Below are positions 1 to 10,031 of a stretch of DNA of 29,755 bases, one piece after another. Position 1 is the first letter of the stretch, and the number at the start of each line of letters is the position of its first letter. Source of the stretch: Chersky-265 sp035275285. GTDB taxonomy: Bacteria > Fibrobacterota > Fibrobacteria > UBA11236. Under the pieces are notes generated by a model. That model searched no databases. It saw only the letters and a list, made by a program, of their open reading frames with translations, and was not told where the DNA came from. The position numbers and the translations under genes were made by a program. Location: NCBI GenBank assembly GCA_035275285.1, contig DATENA010000044.1, forward strand, positions 1-29,755, in the 5' to 3' direction.

Positions 1-27
1 CCTTCCCTCCGAGGCCGGAATCCCGGC

Positions 28-1395
28 ATGATCCTGATGCGGGCGGCGTTGCTGGGATGCCTGATGTGCGGAGCCGCCTTTTGCTCGCGGGGAAAGAATG
101 CCGAGCTCAGCGAGGATTCCCTCCAGGCCATGGTGTCCCGGGAGCCGGACAATCCCGTCCATTGGATGAAACTGGGGACCCTGGCGGCCAGGAACGCCCA
201 GGTGGACCTGGCCAAGGGCTATTTCGACGAAGCCATCAAACTCTCCGGCAACCAGGGCAAAACCATCCTGGAAGTGGGCGATGTCTGGCTCTCGCAAGGC
301 CGCATCAAGACCAGCCTTCCCTACATGATGCCGAACCTGGCGCATCTCGATCCCGCGCGCCTGGACCAATTGCAGAACGGGTTGGAAAAAGAGCATCTGT
401 ATTCCGCCCAACTGCTGGTCTTGCGGAACCTGGGATCCCGCACGCAATCCTACCTGCCCGTGAACCGGAAAACGGCCGTGCTCGCTTTCCGCCAGGGGGA
501 TTATGCCCTGTGCCAGGCCATCCTGGCCCGCTTCTCGGATCAACTCGAATACGAGAGCGCTCGCAACCTCCTGCTGGTCAACTATTTCCTCAACGGCAAC
601 CTGGACCCCAAGATCCCGGCCTCCTTGCTGAAGCGCTTTCCCCAAGGGGAGATGTCCTACCTGGTGAACCTGAACCAGGCCCAGCAGGGCAAATGGAAGG
701 ACGTCCGGGAGTTCCTCAAGCGGGAAGCCAATTCCCCGTCCTACCGGGACTATTACAATCTGATCAAGGCCATGGAGGCCGCGGCCGAAGACCGCAACGA
801 TGAGGCCGCGGCCGCGTACCAGAAGGCCCTGGAAACCCCCTGGGACCGCCTGCGCGTGGTGGTGCATGCGGACCTCTACCGTCTCTATGCCAGCACCGGC
901 AACAAGTTCAAGTCCGATCAGATCTGGGAAACCCTTAAGGAGGAATACCAGGACATGGATCCGGAGCTGCAGGAATTCATGGCGCGCCAATTGCAGATCC
1001 GGAACTACGAAAAGCAGTCCAAATATTTCTACCGCGTGGTGCTCCGCCGCAAGCCCGGCAACGCCGCCGCCCTGACCGCCCTATGGGACGATTTGATGGG
1101 CAATGAGGACTACCAGACCATTTCGGACAATCTCAAGGTCCTGCTGGACAGGGATCCCCTTTCCTGCGAGGGCAATACCCTGGCGATGGAGTTCCATTTC
1201 CGCCAGAAGAACGACAAGGAATTGCTTCCCTACGGGCGCAACGCCACCGTGTATTGCTACGAGGCCGTGGAACCCTACTTCATCCTGGGCAGCACCCTGC
1301 TCAACCTCAGCAAGCCCGAAGAGGCCCGCTCGTATTTTTCGACCTACATCCGCAAGGGCGGGGACATGAATAAGGTGCCGATGAGCGTGAGGTAA
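28..1395 (+). CDS. Secreted TPR-repeat protein, function unknown
   Basis: A 455-residue protein. Residues 1-20 form a short positively charged and hydrophobic leader (MILMRAALLGCLMCGAAFC), which suggests export. Cysteines at 11, 14 and 19 make a lipoprotein possible, but none sits in a clean lipobox. The body is alpha-helical with tetratricopeptide-like units: around residues 40-75 (NPVHWMKLGTLAARN then AKGYFDEAIKL), around 150-200, around 255-300 (AAAYQKALE), and near the C terminus (ILGSTLLNLSKPEEARSYF). TPR arrays usually hold protein partners, but no enzymatic domain is visible. ATG at 28 is chosen because it gives the leader; ATG at 37 is an alternative, and no strong ribosome binding site is visible for either. 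The gene faces the gyrA operon tail-to-tail. Its role cannot be read from the sequence. Confidence 0.8.
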   Translation: MILMRAALLGCLMCGAAFCSRGKNAELSEDSLQAMVSREPDNPVHWMKLGTLAARNAQVDLAKGYFDEAIKLSGNQGKTILEVGDVWLSQGRIKTSLPYMMPNLAHLDPARLDQLQNGLEKEHLYSAQLLVLRNLGSRTQSYLPVNRKTAVLAFRQGDYALCQAILARFSDQLEYESARNLLLVNYFLNGNLDPKIPASLLKRFPQGEMSYLVNLNQAQQGKWKDVREFLKREANSPSYRDYYNLIKAMEAAAEDRNDEAAAAYQKALETPWDRLRVVVHADLYRLYASTGNKFKSDQIWETLKEEYQDMDPELQEFMARQLQIRNYEKQSKYFYRVVLRRKPGNAAALTALWDDLMGNEDYQTISDNLKVLLDRDPLSCEGNTLAMEFHFRQKNDKELLPYGRNATVYCYEAVEPYFILGSTLLNLSKPEEARSYFSTYIRKGGDMNKVPMSVR

Positions 1396-1459
1396 GAAGA
1401 AGAACTGCGGGGCGGCGGAGGCGGTACGCCGAGGGTTTCGCTGAGGTCACTTGCCTTCG

Positions 1460-1648
1460 GTCGGGAGTACGGTAGGGGATCGGACGTCTGCCCAAGGCTT
1501 CCATTGTCGGGAGTACAGGCAGATACCCTGCTTCCGCTGCTTCGCCCTTCGGAGTCGGGGGTCGGGAGTTGAAGAAAAGAAAGGCATGCTTTTACATGCC
1601 GCAGTCGGACCAAGTGGTCCATCTTTTCTTCAACTCCCGACCCCCGAC
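1460..1648. repeat. Intergenic GTCGGGAGT repeats and 27-bp inverted repeat
   Basis: This lies in the 263-base gap between two convergent genes. The nonamer GTCGGGAGT occurs at 1460, 1506 and 1561. A perfect inverted repeat of 27 bp has its left arm at 1554-1580 and its right arm at 1622-1648. Between the arms are two smaller hairpins: GGCATG/CATGCC (1583-1588 with 1595-1600) and GGACCA/TGGTCC (1607-1612 with 1615-1620). The whole could fold as a three-way junction. The rest of the gap (1396-1459) shows nothing recognisable. It may act as a two-way terminator for the convergent genes, or be a small non-coding mobile or repeat element. Confidence 0.85.
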
Positions 1649-1658
1649 GTGATGCCCA

Positions 1659-2150
1659 CTACATCCTCTCCTCTATCAAATCCGCACGCACCAAGTCCCG
1701 CGAATCTTCGAATCTTTTCATCAGCTTGCCGAACACCCAGCATCCGACCAACACCCCCGCCGCGTCCGCCGCCATGTCCGCATAGTCGTAGGATCGGTCG
1801 GGAACGTAGAGCTGGTGGATCTCATCGCCGACTCCATAGAACATTCCCACCGCCCGTCCCACGTAATCGATCCTGCCGCTTCCTTCCGGGGCCGCTTCCG
1901 CGGCGTCCGGCCGGGCTTTTTCGCGCGCGCCGGACGCGCCTTCGGAAATCCGGCGCCGCAGGGGTCTGCGCGCAGCGATCAGCATGCCCAGGACGGCATA
2001 GGCCGAAAAATGCACGGCCTTGTCGCTGTAGGGAAAGGGGGGAAGCCGGACCTTGTCCCCGGGAAGGCTGGAGGTGTAGAACAACACGCCCATGCCGAGG
2101 AGGGCGGGGAGCCAAGAGAGGAAGAACGGTTTAGACAGTCTGGTCTTCAT
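1659..2150 (-). CDS. VanZ-family membrane protein
   Basis: A 163-residue VanZ-like protein of the inner membrane. Visible family marks are the hydrophobic segment at 8-28, the DKAVHFSAYAVLG stretch at 43-55, and the DEIHQLYVPDRSYDYAD block at 109-125, followed by a last hydrophobic segment at about 127-142. VanZ itself gives low-level teicoplanin resistance in enterococci, but most members have unknown function, so no resistance role is inferred. A charged insertion at about 63-95, rich in R, E and A, separates the second and third membrane segments. The ATG at 2150 is chosen because the family homology begins there; a longer reading to 2273 would lie inside the preceding gene. The start overlaps the end of the DUF2007 gene by 20 bases, so translation is probably coupled. 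It is the last gene of the surE-gyrA operon. Confidence 0.82.
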   Translation of the reverse strand: MKTRLSKPFFLSWLPALLGMGVLFYTSSLPGDKVRLPPFPYSDKAVHFSAYAVLGMLIAARRPLRRRISEGASGAREKARPDAAEAAPEGSGRIDYVGRAVGMFYGVGDEIHQLYVPDRSYDYADMAADAAGVLVGCWVFGKLMKRFEDSRDLVRADLIEERM

Positions 2151-2376
2151 CGATGGCGGTGGCGCCGCGCCGGTATTCCTCCAGCAAGGAGAGGGCATCG
2201 CCCGCCCTGCTTTCATCCACCAGCACGTCCACCCCTTCGGCGAAATCCAGGGAAGGGAGGTTGCCGTTCGCATCGTCGGTGCGTAGGGCGGCGTCGATTC
2301 CGGCCTCCTGCAGCAGGTTGCGGATGAGGATGGCGCTGGTGCGCGATGGCGCGGAATAGACGGTTTTCAAGCTCAT
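2131..2376 (-). CDS. DUF2007 small protein (putative signal-transducing)
   Basis: An 81-residue protein matching the DUF2007 pattern: an N-terminal beta-strand (LKTVYSAPSRTSAILIRNLL), a helix that ends in a region resembling an interdomain ligand-binding fold (EAGIDAALRTDD), then a hydrophobic strand VDVLVDES and the helix AGDALSLLEEYRR. Members are small cytoplasmic alpha/beta proteins named 'putative signal transducing protein' with no proven role. Its ATG overlaps the TGA of the upstream 348-residue gene (ATGA at 2373-2376), and its own end overlaps the VanZ gene. This tight packing points to one transcript. Family assignment is by recognised pattern only. Confidence 0.8.
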   Translation of the reverse strand: MSLKTVYSAPSRTSAILIRNLLQEAGIDAALRTDDANGNLPSLDFAEGVDVLVDESRAGDALSLLEEYRRGATAIDEDQTV

Positions 2377-3419
2377 GGCAACTCCCGGGCCGACAAGTGG
2401 AACCTACCCCGGTAATATAAATTCACGGAAAGGCGGATCCCCGGATCTTCGAAGCGGAAAGCCGGCAGCGAGTCCCCGGGATTGGCCTGCCTGCGCACGA
2501 CGGGCAGGAAATCAGCGGGGGGGATCTTGCCTCCCTTGAAATCCTGGATCTGCCAGGAGGGCCACGTGAAGGTTTCCGGCAGCCGCTGGGCCAGCTTCAC
2601 CAGGAACATCCGGGCTTCGCCGGCAAGCATTTGGGAAAGGTCCTGGGCATAGTCCGCCTGGGCCGCATCTGGCACCGCCTTGAGGGCGGTCTTGATGTCG
2701 CCCAAGGCGCCGGATTCGCCTTCGTCCATCCAGGCCTGCAGGATCAAGGGCTTCTTCCGATCGATGCGGACGATGAACCGCGAATCGTCGGTGGGACTGA
2801 AGCAGATGGGAGCCGCGGCGGGCCTGCCTTTGCCTTTCCCCCTGCCGGCTTCCGGCGCTGCGGCGTCCCCTTCATCCTTGCAGGCGACGTGCAACCACTG
2901 CGAGGAGGAGTCCAGGTAGGCGAAAACGCCGCGGTTCAATCGCAAAGGTCCCGCGGCCGCGGGAACGGCCATGGGAGGGGTTTCCCGGAAAACGAGGAAG
3001 TAACGGCCTTTGTGCACGCCGGAACCGAGCCAGCCTTTTTCCCCGCCATAGCCTTTCAGGATCCATTCCTGCTGCAGGCCGGGATAGAGTTTCAGGGCCT
3101 GCGGGTCCTTGGCGCTCATGGATTCGTGCCAGGCGGCGCCGTTCCCGTACTCCGTCGTGGCCACGGAAAAGCTGTCCGGATCGAATTCCCCGCTTTGCTC
3201 CAGGCGCGCGGCGGTGACGCTCCGGCCGGTCCAGTCCAGGCTCAGGCTGGCGGAATCGCCGCCCGCCTTGCGGAAGAACTCCGTGGGCCTGCCGTCCTTG
3301 CGGGCGGCCACCCGGTAGGTTTTTTTCAGGTCCGCGGTATCGGGGAAATGCACCGCATGGCAAGGCAGGCAGGGGAGAAGCAGGAGAAGGGCGGGCCTGG
3401 AGACCCCGAGCCGGAACAT
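2373..3419 (-). CDS. Secreted hypothetical protein in the gyrA operon
   Basis: A 348-residue protein starting six bases after the gyrA stop codon. Residues 1-22 (ending PCLPCHA) make a good Sec signal peptide: arginine, then a leucine-rich core, then a cleavable A. The mature part has many aromatic and beta-prone stretches (KGRYFLVFRETP, FIVRIDRKKPLILQAWMDEG, WPSWQIQDF) and a basic, Gly/Ala-rich insert at about 185-200. The C terminus (IRLSVNLYYRGRFHLS) reads like paired beta-strands. I do not recognise a family. It may be a periplasmic or outer-membrane-associated carbohydrate- or ligand-binding protein, but this is only a guess from strand content. Overlap with the downstream DUF2007 gene by ATGA indicates co-translation. 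Confidence 0.75.
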   Translation of the reverse strand: MFRLGVSRPALLLLLPCLPCHAVHFPDTADLKKTYRVAARKDGRPTEFFRKAGGDSASLSLDWTGRSVTAARLEQSGEFDPDSFSVATTEYGNGAAWHESMSAKDPQALKLYPGLQQEWILKGYGGEKGWLGSGVHKGRYFLVFRETPPMAVPAAAGPLRLNRGVFAYLDSSSQWLHVACKDEGDAAAPEAGRGKGKGRPAAAPICFSPTDDSRFIVRIDRKKPLILQAWMDEGESGALGDIKTALKAVPDAAQADYAQDLSQMLAGEARMFLVKLAQRLPETFTWPSWQIQDFKGGKIPPADFLPVVRRQANPGDSLPAFRFEDPGIRLSVNLYYRGRFHLSARELP

Positions 3420-3425
3420 GCCGGA

Positions 3426-5987
<2,562 letters not shown>

Positions 5988-6014
5988 GCAGTCTCCTCGG
6001 AGGTCCGGATAGCG

Positions 6015-6803
6015 TTACAGCGCGTCCCAATGCGATCGCAGGCCCGCCAGGCGCCGGGTTTCCCCGGAATCGGACTGGCTGACCTGCAAAGGGGTTATGG
6101 AAATGCGGTTGCGGGCGAGAGCGTAGTCGTCCGTGCCGGGAACGAAGCGTTCCTCGGGCTTGTATCCGGTCAGGCGGAACTCGGTGATGCCGTGCCCGTT
6201 CCGGATGGATTCGTAACTGTCCGCGAACATCACCGTGCTCATGGAGGTGATTTCCACCCCTGCGATGGCTTCGGGATCGCAAGGGGGGAAATTGACGTTC
6301 CACAGGCCCCCCGGGCGGCCGGGCAAAGCCCTGTCGGGCAGCACGGAAGGCGTGCGCAACAACTTCAGGATCCAGCCCACGGCGTAGGCCAGGTGGTCCG
6401 GAGCGTCCTTCCACACGGAAACGGCCAGGGAGGGGATGCCCCACATGGCGCCTTCCCGGGCCGCGGCCACGGTGCCGGAATAGACCGCGCTCATCCCGGC
6501 GTTCTCGCCCAGGTTGATGCCGGAGACGACCAGGTCGATTTCCCGGTCCTTGAACAGGTGGGCGACGGCGAACTTGACGCAATCGCAAGGCGTGCCCATG
6601 ACCTGGTATTTGGGGTAGGGCGAACCGGATTCCGCCTTGAAGGCCAGGCGTTTATGCATCCCATGGGTGAAGGCCTGGGACATGCCGCTCTGGTCCAGGG
6701 ATGGGGCCGCCACCAGCACTTCGTGCTCGGCGCTGAGAGCGTCCGCCAAGGTGGTGAGGACGGGGCTCAGGATGCCATCATCGTTGGTGACTAGAATCTT
6801 CAT
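6015..6803 (-). CDS. surE: 5'/3'-nucleotidase SurE
   Basis: A 262-residue SurE-type nucleotidase, a cytoplasmic metal-dependent phosphatase acting on nucleoside monophosphates and linked to stationary-phase survival. The N-terminal TNDDG (6-10) provides the paired aspartates D8 and D9; S39 in DQSGMSQ and N97 in SGINLGENAG complete the expected metal site. The block VYSGTVAAAREGAMWGIPS (108-126) is characteristic. Length is typical (about 250-265). It is the first gene of the minus-strand operon that continues with gyrA 27 bases later. The region before it (6804-6992) is shared with the divergent hisS gene. Confidence 0.95.
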   Translation of the reverse strand: MKILVTNDDGILSPVLTTLADALSAEHEVLVAAPSLDQSGMSQAFTHGMHKRLAFKAESGSPYPKYQVMGTPCDCVKFAVAHLFKDREIDLVVSGINLGENAGMSAVYSGTVAAAREGAMWGIPSLAVSVWKDAPDHLAYAVGWILKLLRTPSVLPDRALPGRPGGLWNVNFPPCDPEAIAGVEITSMSTVMFADSYESIRNGHGITEFRLTGYKPEERFVPGTDDYALARNRISITPLQVSQSDSGETRRLAGLRSHWDAL

Positions 6804-6868
6804 TCCGTAGGCTGAAAAAGCGGTTTTCGCGGCCTCAAAATCGAGTCGGAATTGGTGTCCTCACAGCC

Positions 6869-6898
6869 CTGGAAATGTATGAAATTCCAGCGTTTTTT
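6869..6898 (+). terminator. Hairpin plus T-run in the hisS leader region
   Basis: CTGGAA (6869-6874) pairs with TTCCAG (6885-6890) around a 10-base loop and is followed two bases later by six T residues (6893-6898). In the plus direction this resembles an intrinsic terminator or attenuator, about 95 bases before the hisS start. The stem is only six pairs, so it may be chance. No T-box motif is seen around it. The rest of the 6804-6992 gap must hold divergent promoters, but no convincing -35/-10 pair was found. Confidence 0.3.
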
Positions 6899-6992
6899 CC
6901 AAGCCGGAACGGGCCTCCCGCCGCGGTTTATGGGGCGCGGCACATTAGCTAAATTGCCGGAACGATACACCACCGAAACAGGTCCCGCACGC

Positions 6993-8306
6993 ATGAACTC
7001 CCCATCGCCGTCCCAAGCTCCCCTGCAGGCCCCCAAGGGCACCCGAGACTTCTATCCGGAGGACATGCGCGTCCAGAACCATCTCTTCGAGGTATGGCGC
7101 CGCGCCTGCCTGGATTTCGGTTTCGAGGAATATGAGGGGCCCACTTTCGAGCACCTGGAATTGTTCACGGAAAAGTCCGGCCGGGAAATCGTGACCCAGC
7201 TCTACAATTTCAAGGACAAGGCGGAGCGCGATCTCGCCCTCCGGCCGGAAATGACGCCGACCCTGGCCCGCATGGTCAACCAGAAGGGCGGCAGCCTCAA
7301 GCTGCCCCTGCGCTGGTTCTCCATCCCGCGCTTGTTCCGCTACGAGAAGTCCCAGCGCGGGCGCCTGCGCGAGTTCTTCCAGCTCAACATGGACATCCTC
7401 GGCTGCGAGACCGTCGCGGGCGAGGTGGACCTGCTGTCCGCCATCATCGAAATGCTCAAGGCGTTCGGCCTGGGGCCGGAGGATTTCTCCATCCAGGTTT
7501 CCAGCCGCCGCCTGCTTTCCGAGTTCCTGGACCGGCAGGGAGTGGCCGCGGACAAGAAGGCCCCCGTATACGCCGCGCTCGACAAGCGCGCCAAGATAGG
7601 GGAGGGCGAGTTCCGCACCCTCCTGGGGAAAGAGGGCCTGACCGCGGCGGGCATGGACGCCATCGAAGCCTTTTTCAAATGCAAAGGCCTGGAGGAGCTG
7701 AAAGCCCATTTCCCCGCGGCGCCGGAAGCCTCCGGGGAATCCCGGGGCCTGGATGAACTAAGGCGGCTCTTCGGATACATGGACGCCCTCGGATACGGCG
7801 GATACGTGAACCTGGACCTGTCCGTGGTGCGCGGCCTCGCCTATTACACCGGTATCGTGTTCGAGGTTTACGACAAGGGCATGGGCATGCGCGCGGTCGC
7901 CGGCGGCGGGCGCTACGACAACCTGCTGGCCAGCCTGGGCGGCAAGCCCGTCACCGGCGTGGGCTTCGGCATGGGAGACGTGGTCCTGGCCGATCTGTTG
8001 CGGGAAAAGAACCTGATGCCTTCCGGCCGCGAGCCGCTGGACTATTACCTCGTGGACGTGGCTCCCGCGGAAACCAGGCTGCCCAACCCGCAATTGCTGC
8101 TGCTGGCCCAGAAGCTGCGCGCGGAAGGCCGGCGCGTGGGTTACTCGCTGTCCGGCGAGAAGGTCAAGAAGCAGATGTCGCAGGCCAACGATCAGGGCGC
8201 CGGGCGCGTGCTCTTCTTCGGTTCCGACAAGGGAGCGGAGGGAGCGTATGAGGTGAAGGACCTTGAGTCGGGGGAGCAGAGCGTGTTGGCGTTCGAGGAT
8301 CTTTAG
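6993..8306 (+). CDS. hisS: Histidyl-tRNA synthetase
   Basis: A 437-residue class II aminoacyl-tRNA synthetase that charges tRNA-His. The N terminus has the family start APKGTRDFYPEDM (13-25). Motif 2 is FRYEKSQRGRLREFFQLNMD (115-134). The histidine-specific signature is RGLAYYTGIVFEVY (280-293), with A where many bacterial enzymes have D. The glycine-rich AGGGRYDNL (303-311) and motif 3 region GVGFGMG (322-328) follow. The anticodon-binding domain runs from about 350 to the end. The frame is open upstream to 6852, but family homology and usual length support the ATG at 6993; no strong ribosome binding site is seen there. It heads a plus-strand run with queF and serC. A heptamer repeat element begins about six bases after its stop codon. 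Confidence 0.95.
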   Translation: MNSPSPSQAPLQAPKGTRDFYPEDMRVQNHLFEVWRRACLDFGFEEYEGPTFEHLELFTEKSGREIVTQLYNFKDKAERDLALRPEMTPTLARMVNQKGGSLKLPLRWFSIPRLFRYEKSQRGRLREFFQLNMDILGCETVAGEVDLLSAIIEMLKAFGLGPEDFSIQVSSRRLLSEFLDRQGVAADKKAPVYAALDKRAKIGEGEFRTLLGKEGLTAAGMDAIEAFFKCKGLEELKAHFPAAPEASGESRGLDELRRLFGYMDALGYGGYVNLDLSVVRGLAYYTGIVFEVYDKGMGMRAVAGGGRYDNLLASLGGKPVTGVGFGMGDVVLADLLREKNLMPSGREPLDYYLVDVAPAETRLPNPQLLLLAQKLRAEGRRVGYSLSGEKVKKQMSQANDQGAGRVLFFGSDKGAEGAYEVKDLESGEQSVLAFEDL

Positions 8307-8311
8307 GAAAA

Positions 8312-8478
8312 TGCAAAAGTCAAAGTTCAAAGTGCAAAATGAAGGGAATTCCGGGCGCCTCGGCAACACGGCGGAGCATTCCAGTGGCGCTTTCAAGCGG
8401 TCCCGGAAAACAGTTTCGGTATCCGCCTCCCGGTTTTCAATTTTGAACTTTGCATTTTGCACTTTGAACTTTGACTTG
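8312..8478. repeat. Heptamer-built inverted repeat element between hisS and queF
   Basis: The left arm is made of CAAAGTN-type heptamers (8320-8341), and the right arm of five heptamers TGAACTT, TGCATTT, TGCACTT, TGAACTT, TGACTTG (8444-8478). A perfect 25-bp inverted repeat pairs 8317-8341 with 8453-8477. The roughly 100-base centre is GC-rich with no recognisable content. The element fills almost the whole gap between the hisS stop codon and the queF ribosome binding site. A second element of the same make lies at 12448-12601. Confidence 0.88.
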
Positions 8479-8493
8479 AACGGAGAGTAGCCC

Positions 8494-8883
8494 ATGCAAG
8501 AATCCTCCTACGAAGGCCGCCAATCCCACATCCCCGCCATGGAAATGCCCGGGATCGAATCCTGGGAATTCCAATACCCCGGCACCGACACGGCCATCGA
8601 GGTCAGCATTCCGGAGTTCACCTGCATCTGCCCCAAAACCGGCCTGCCGGACTTCGCGACCCTGGTGATCACCTATACGCCGGTGAAGGATTGCCTGGAG
8701 CTCAAGAGCCTCAAAGAGTATATCCTGAACTACCGGGACATCGGGATTTTCCACGAACACGTGGTGAACCGGGTGCTGGGGGATTGCGTCAAGGCCTGCT
8801 CCCCCAAGCGCATGGAAGTGAAGGGCGTCTTCAACTCCCGGGGCGGGATCCAGACCACGACGGTGGCCAGGTTCGGGTTTTGA
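8494..8883 (+). CDS. queF: NADPH-dependent 7-cyano-7-deazaguanine (preQ0) reductase
   Basis: A 129-residue QueF of the short, unimodular (Bacillus-like) type. It reduces the nitrile of preQ0 to the amine preQ1 with NADPH, the last free-base step before queuosine insertion into tRNA. The catalytic cysteine is C46 in EFTCICPKTG, the catalytic aspartate is D53 in LPDFA, and the substrate glutamate is E88 in FHE. The QueF motif region is CLELKSLKEYILNYRDIGIFHE (67-88), with leucine where the usual serine of ESKS sits. GGAGAG seven bases before the ATG acts as ribosome binding site. It lies between hisS and serC on the same strand; no other queuosine gene is in the window. Confidence 0.95.
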   Translation: MQESSYEGRQSHIPAMEMPGIESWEFQYPGTDTAIEVSIPEFTCICPKTGLPDFATLVITYTPVKDCLELKSLKEYILNYRDIGIFHEHVVNRVLGDCVKACSPKRMEVKGVFNSRGGIQTTTVARFGF

Positions 8884-8916
8884 CGCGGAACGGGGCGGGG
8901 TCGTGAAACGGCCGCG

Positions 8917-8931
8917 AAAAGTTTAACTTTT
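8917..8931. promoter_or_regulatory. 15-base palindrome upstream of serC
   Basis: AAAAGTTTAACTTTT is a perfect inverted repeat of seven bases around a single T, standing out as AT-rich in a GC-rich gap. It is 26 bases before the serC start and could be an operator or part of a promoter. No -10/-35 pair is clear. The evidence is only symmetry and position. Confidence 0.35.
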
Positions 8932-8957
8932 GGATTCCGACACGAAGGGAAAGCAAC

Positions 8958-10031
8958 ATGCCGAAGATTCATAATTTCAGCGCCGGGCCGGGCATCCTGC
9001 CCCGCCAGGCCATGGAGGCTGGCGCCAAGGCCTGCCTCGAGTTCAACGGAAAGGGCCTCTCGCTGCTCGAGATGTCCCATCGCGGCAAGGATTTCATCGC
9101 CGTGATGGAGCAGGCCGTCTCCCTGGTCAAGGAGCTCCTCGGGGTCCCGTCCGGATATTCCGTGGTATTCCTCCAAGGCGGGGCGAGCATGCAATTCGCC
9201 ATGGTTCCGTACAACCTGCTGGACGAGAGCGAATCCGCCGCGTACCTGGACACGGGCACTTGGGCCAACAAGGCCATCAAGGAAGCCAAGCTGTTCGGCA
9301 ACGTGAAGGTCGTGGCCTCGTCCAAGGAAGCGAACTACACCTACATCCCCAAGGGATACGAGATCCCCGGGGACGCGAAGTATTTCCACGTCACGTCCAA
9401 CAACACCATTTTCGGGACCCAGATGCAGCACTTCCCGGAATCGCCGGTGCCGGTGGTGGCGGACATGTCCAGCGACATCTTCAGCCGTCCCGTGGACGTC
9501 TCCAAGTTCGGCCTCATCTACGCCGGCGCCCAGAAGAACATGGGCATCGCCGGAACCACCCTGGTCATCGTGCGGGACGATCTGCTGGGCAAGGTCAAGC
9601 GCAAGATCCCGTCCATGCTGGACTACAAGATCCACATCGCGGAAGGATCCATGTACAACACGCCCCCGGTGTTCCCCGTCTACATGGCGATGGAAACCCT
9701 GAAATGGGTCAAGCAGATGGGCGGCGTTTCCGCCATGCAGAAGCGCGCCGAGGAAAAGGCCCAGCGCCTCTACAAGGAGATCGACGAGAACCCGCTCTTC
9801 AAGGGGACCACGGCCAAGGAAGACCGCTCGCGCATGAACGTCACCTTCGTGATGGCCAAGCCCGGGCTGGAGGAAGCCTTCGGCAAGGAAGCCCTGGCCG
9901 CCGGGCTTTCCGGCCTTCCCGGCCATCGCTCGGTGGGCGGCTTCCGCGCCTCCATCTACAATGCGCTGGAGCTGGAGAGCATCGACGCCCTGGTCTCGGT
10001 CATGAGGGATTTCGCCAGGAAAAATGCTTGA
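8958..10031 (+). CDS. serC: Phosphoserine aminotransferase
   Basis: A 357-residue fold-type I PLP enzyme that converts 3-phosphohydroxypyruvate and glutamate to phosphoserine and 2-oxoglutarate, the second step of serine synthesis; it may also act in pyridoxal phosphate synthesis. The N terminus NFSAGPGILP (6-15) is the family signature. Other marks are SHRGKDF (40-46, substrate binding), GGASMQF (74-80, cofactor phosphate), D169 in VADMSSD (cofactor ring), and the Schiff-base lysine K193 in GAQKNMGIAG. Length is usual. Its last eight bases overlap the start of the next gene. AAGGGA precedes the ATG by about seven bases. Confidence 0.96.
   Translation: MPKIHNFSAGPGILPRQAMEAGAKACLEFNGKGLSLLEMSHRGKDFIAVMEQAVSLVKELLGVPSGYSVVFLQGGASMQFAMVPYNLLDESESAAYLDTGTWANKAIKEAKLFGNVKVVASSKEANYTYIPKGYEIPGDAKYFHVTSNNTIFGTQMQHFPESPVPVVADMSSDIFSRPVDVSKFGLIYAGAQKNMGIAGTTLVIVRDDLLGKVKRKIPSMLDYKIHIAEGSMYNTPPVFPVYMAMETLKWVKQMGGVSAMQKRAEEKAQRLYKEIDENPLFKGTTAKEDRSRMNVTFVMAKPGLEEAFGKEALAAGLSGLPGHRSVGGFRASIYNALELESIDALVSVMRDFARKNA

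Noticed and set aside
1659..2273. Longer 204-codon version of the VanZ gene
   Set aside because: The extra N-terminal residues overlap the DUF2007 coding region in another frame and lack membrane-protein character; VanZ homology starts at ATG 2150.
6804..6992. T-box riboswitch for hisS
   Set aside because: Neither the AG-bulge/specifier loop features nor the conserved T-box sequence is visible; only a short hairpin with a T-run is present.
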